DNA of 23,530 bases from a virus: positions 1 through 23,530 of the IMG/VR virus record IMGVR_UViG_3300042922_000329. One strand, given 5' to 3'. Under the pieces are notes generated by a model. The model was not told the origin of the DNA and did no database searches. It worked only from the letters and a program-made list of their open reading frames with translations. A program made the translations under genes and the position numbers. Of the stretch, positions 21,545-23,530 are shown one piece after another (positions within the stretch are counted from its first letter, which is position 1; each line of letters begins with the position of its first letter).

Positions 21545-23062
21545 CTACCAATCCATAGGAACATTAGTTATTCCTATTTCTTTATATATGTTTCTACTTA
21601 AATCATTCTCAGCTATAATTTGAAACTCATTTGTAGCACCAAATCTATTCTTAGTTATAAAAATAATGCTATAATGTTTATCTCTATCTAGTGTAAAAGG
21701 AATTTTAGTAAGTCCTCTTTTACCCTCTAATCTATAACACTTTAGTTCATTTTTACCACCTAAATACTCATCATCAAATGGTTTTCTAATCATAATATTA
21801 GTAGATGCTACGTCTACAATATTTTTAGCCAATCCGATATTATCATTACTATAATATCTTTGTTTAGTACTACCTTTTCCTAGTTGATATGTAATCCATA
21901 TATGAACATTCTTACCAGTTGGTTTGATAGCATCGTATATTTCAACACTATCTTTTGTCATTTCACTCCATATTTGTTCTGTTTGAGTATCTGTGCTTAC
22001 TTTAAATGTATCTAAAATGAATTTTTTACAACCCATACTAGCATATTTTTTAATTATCTTTATAGCTAATGATGTTCTATATTTAGGAAGTGGTATAATT
22101 GTTAGAATTTTACCATCTTTTTTTTCTTCTATCCAATCAGCACACTTTTTTAATAATTCAAAGTTTTCATCTGAAAATTTACCATCTCTCAATATATGCT
22201 TTTGAATATTGGCATTAAAAATATTATTAGCAACCCACACCAACAGTTCTTTCTGCCATTTTTCTTTGTCTTCTTCGTTTATAATAATACATAATTTTTC
22301 ATTATATTTTATTATCTGTGGTAGTATCCATTCAATAGTGGTTGTAGTTTTACCCATACCACTTAATGCACCCATCATTGTTACATGACCTTCTAAATTT
22401 CCACCTATTTCTTTATTTAATATTGGAGAGTTATATAAAGGCATTCCAACATTAAGTCCTTCATTTAATTTGTTTAACAATGTATGTAATCCTTCACAAA
22501 GGTTATAACTTTTTACATTTCCATCTACACTTACAAACACATGATTAATTTTCGCTTCCCATTCATCATAAATCTGGTCTGCGGTCATATCTGCAAATCT
22601 GCTTAGTTCATCATATACAGGAAATTTCATTTTTAACAATTGTAAAACTATATTCCACTTCTTTAATTCACTAATATAACCATCCATATTTTCTTCTTTT
22701 ACGTACTCTTTTGCTTTTAGAATAGTTTCATATCCACCATAACTTATATATTTCTCTTGTAATTTAAGATGTTTTTCTAAATATAATCCTATAGTAATAT
22801 CATCTAAAGATTTTTTATTCTCTTTAATTACGATATCGTGTGCAATTGTATAATATACTTTCCATGCATTTTCACTGAAATCTTCAAGTTTCAAATTATC
22901 ATATGTATATATTAATTCTAAGTTTGAATAAAATATTGAAACAATATTTGCTTCAGCAGCTAGTTTGAATTCTCTTACCTTTTTTACAGCTTTTATTAAC
23001 TCTTCTTCAAAAGCTGTAATTTCTTTTTTTGTAGATGATTTTGTAGTTGTTGCTTTTGCCAA
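21545..23062 (-). CDS. DnaB-like replicative DNA helicase
   Basis: Unwinds DNA ahead of the phage polymerase. The 505 residues have an N-terminal helical domain (about 15-175) and a RecA-like C-terminal domain. Motifs: Walker A ALSGMGKT (232-239), of the same form as DnaB's ARPSMGKT; E263/E264 in the position of the catalytic Glu; Walker B FILD (D351); TYQLGKG near 391-397 in the DNA-loop position; and KNRFGAT (471-477), the DnaB arginine-finger motif. The start is a TTG at 23062, with GGTGAT upstream and MAKATTTKSS as a basic, disordered opening. The primase gene follows directly. Loader not seen; the gene just upstream could be one, without sequence proof. Confidence 0.88.
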   Translation of the reverse strand: MAKATTTKSSTKKEITAFEEELIKAVKKVREFKLAAEANIVSIFYSNLELIYTYDNLKLEDFSENAWKVYYTIAHDIVIKENKKSLDDITIGLYLEKHLKLQEKYISYGGYETILKAKEYVKEENMDGYISELKKWNIVLQLLKMKFPVYDELSRFADMTADQIYDEWEAKINHVFVSVDGNVKSYNLCEGLHTLLNKLNEGLNVGMPLYNSPILNKEIGGNLEGHVTMMGALSGMGKTTTTIEWILPQIIKYNEKLCIIINEEDKEKWQKELLVWVANNIFNANIQKHILRDGKFSDENFELLKKCADWIEEKKDGKILTIIPLPKYRTSLAIKIIKKYASMGCKKFILDTFKVSTDTQTEQIWSEMTKDSVEIYDAIKPTGKNVHIWITYQLGKGSTKQRYYSNDNIGLAKNIVDVASTNIMIRKPFDDEYLGGKNELKCYRLEGKRGLTKIPFTLDRDKHYSIIFITKNRFGATNEFQIIAENDLSRNIYKEIGITNVPMDW

Positions 23063-23077
23063 TATATCACCGTCCCA

Positions 23078-23530
23078 TTACCATAATTCATCTAAATCCT
23101 TATTAACTTGTGTTGTTTTGCTTCTATACTCAACACCTTCATTGGTTTGATTTTCCATTTTTAGGTTTTCAACTTTTATATTTGATTGCTCTACTCTTTT
23201 TAATCTTAATGTAACATCATTTATTTCACTTTCTATAAACAACATTATTGAATTGATTTTGTGTTTTTCATCTGTAAATTTAGTTTGATTGGCTATTAAA
23301 TATTGAAGTATCTTAGCTTTGCATATTTTAAATGTATATAAAATGGTATTGTAAGAGTAATTTCCCATAGGCTTTTGCTTCTTATTGGCTAAAAATTGAC
23401 CATCAGCCAAACCTCTAAGTCTTAATGCTAAATATTTAGGAAATTTTAATTCAGAACCATATTGTAAAATCTCATCATGAACATATTTACAAAGTTCCAA
23501 CCATTCATTATTGACTTGTTTTTTATCCAT
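23078..23530 (-). CDS. Hypothetical protein upstream of the helicase, 150 aa or longer
   Basis: Not recognised. The ATG is at the last three bases of the window, so the true start may lie further upstream and no ribosome binding site can be read. The protein is helical: a first half with LALRLRGLADGQFLANKKQK and NYSYNTILYTFKICKAK, and a second half of long charged helices (INDVTLRLKRVEQSNIKVEN) with a polar tail ending in DELW. The stop lies 13 bases before the helicase start. Its position next to the helicase fits a loader or other replication accessory, but that rests on context only. Confidence 0.7.
   Translation of the reverse strand: MDKKQVNNEWLELCKYVHDEILQYGSELKFPKYLALRLRGLADGQFLANKKQKPMGNYSYNTILYTFKICKAKILQYLIANQTKFTDEKHKINSIMLFIESEINDVTLRLKRVEQSNIKVENLKMENQTNEGVEYRSKTTQVNKDLDELW

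Overview
The window looks like a stretch of a tailed-bacteriophage genome (or an integrated or plasmid prophage) from a low-GC Bacillota host, most likely a Clostridium-like anaerobe. The reasons are: very AT-rich DNA throughout; strong AGGAGG-type ribosome binding sites; frequent TTG starts; tight head-to-tail packing; a self-encoded replisome; a free-standing HNH endonuclease; a B12-type (class II) ribonucleotide reductase next to dUTPase; and a long run of very small unknown genes. Every gene I can support lies on the minus strand, so transcription runs from high to low coordinates. I see no tRNA, rRNA, CRISPR array or insertion sequence.

Region A (23530 to 13728, first in transcription order) is a DNA replication and recombination block. 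It holds an unknown protein at the window edge, a DnaB-like helicase, a TOPRIM primase whose zinc ligands are gone, a PD-(D/E)XK (RecB/Cas4-like) nuclease, a DnaE-type DNA polymerase III alpha with PHP domain, and a RecD2-like helicase. Junctions are short or overlapping, which fits one transcript.

Region B (13700 to 5240) begins just after the RecD2-like gene with a consensus sigma-A promoter (TTGACA, 16 bp, TATAAT, extended -10). A perfect 12-bp hairpin sits at or very near the predicted 5' end of its transcript. It reads into about 25 small genes, most with a GAAAGGAG ribosome binding site. Recognisable ones are a PPP-family metallophosphatase, a small protein ending in an RNA polymerase alpha-CTD-like domain, several zinc-ribbon proteins, and a 201-codon ORF resembling the MmcB-like PD-(D/E)XK family. 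That ORF has a perfect Shine-Dalgarno sequence but no canonical start at the right distance. The block looks like an early, host-directed gene cluster, but most members have no recognisable function.

Region C (5312 to 3019) starts with a second sigma-A-type promoter and carries small hypothetical genes, including a translationally coupled pair of membrane proteins. A 60-bp patch of two kinds of short direct repeats lies near 4896-4955.

Region D (2973 to 1) is nucleotide metabolism: a complete class II ribonucleotide reductase (ATP-cone plus C-terminal zinc ribbon), an HNH-AP2 endonuclease that overlaps the genes on both sides, and the first 74 codons of dUTPase running off the window.

Putting it together, the polymerase block copies the phage DNA, the nucleotide genes supply and clean the dNTP pool, and the small-gene block probably adjusts the host. 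The most unusual items are the alpha-CTD-like protein, the 5' hairpin leader, the ORF with a possible AUA start, and the repeat patch. All functional calls are from reading the sequence; no database search was run.
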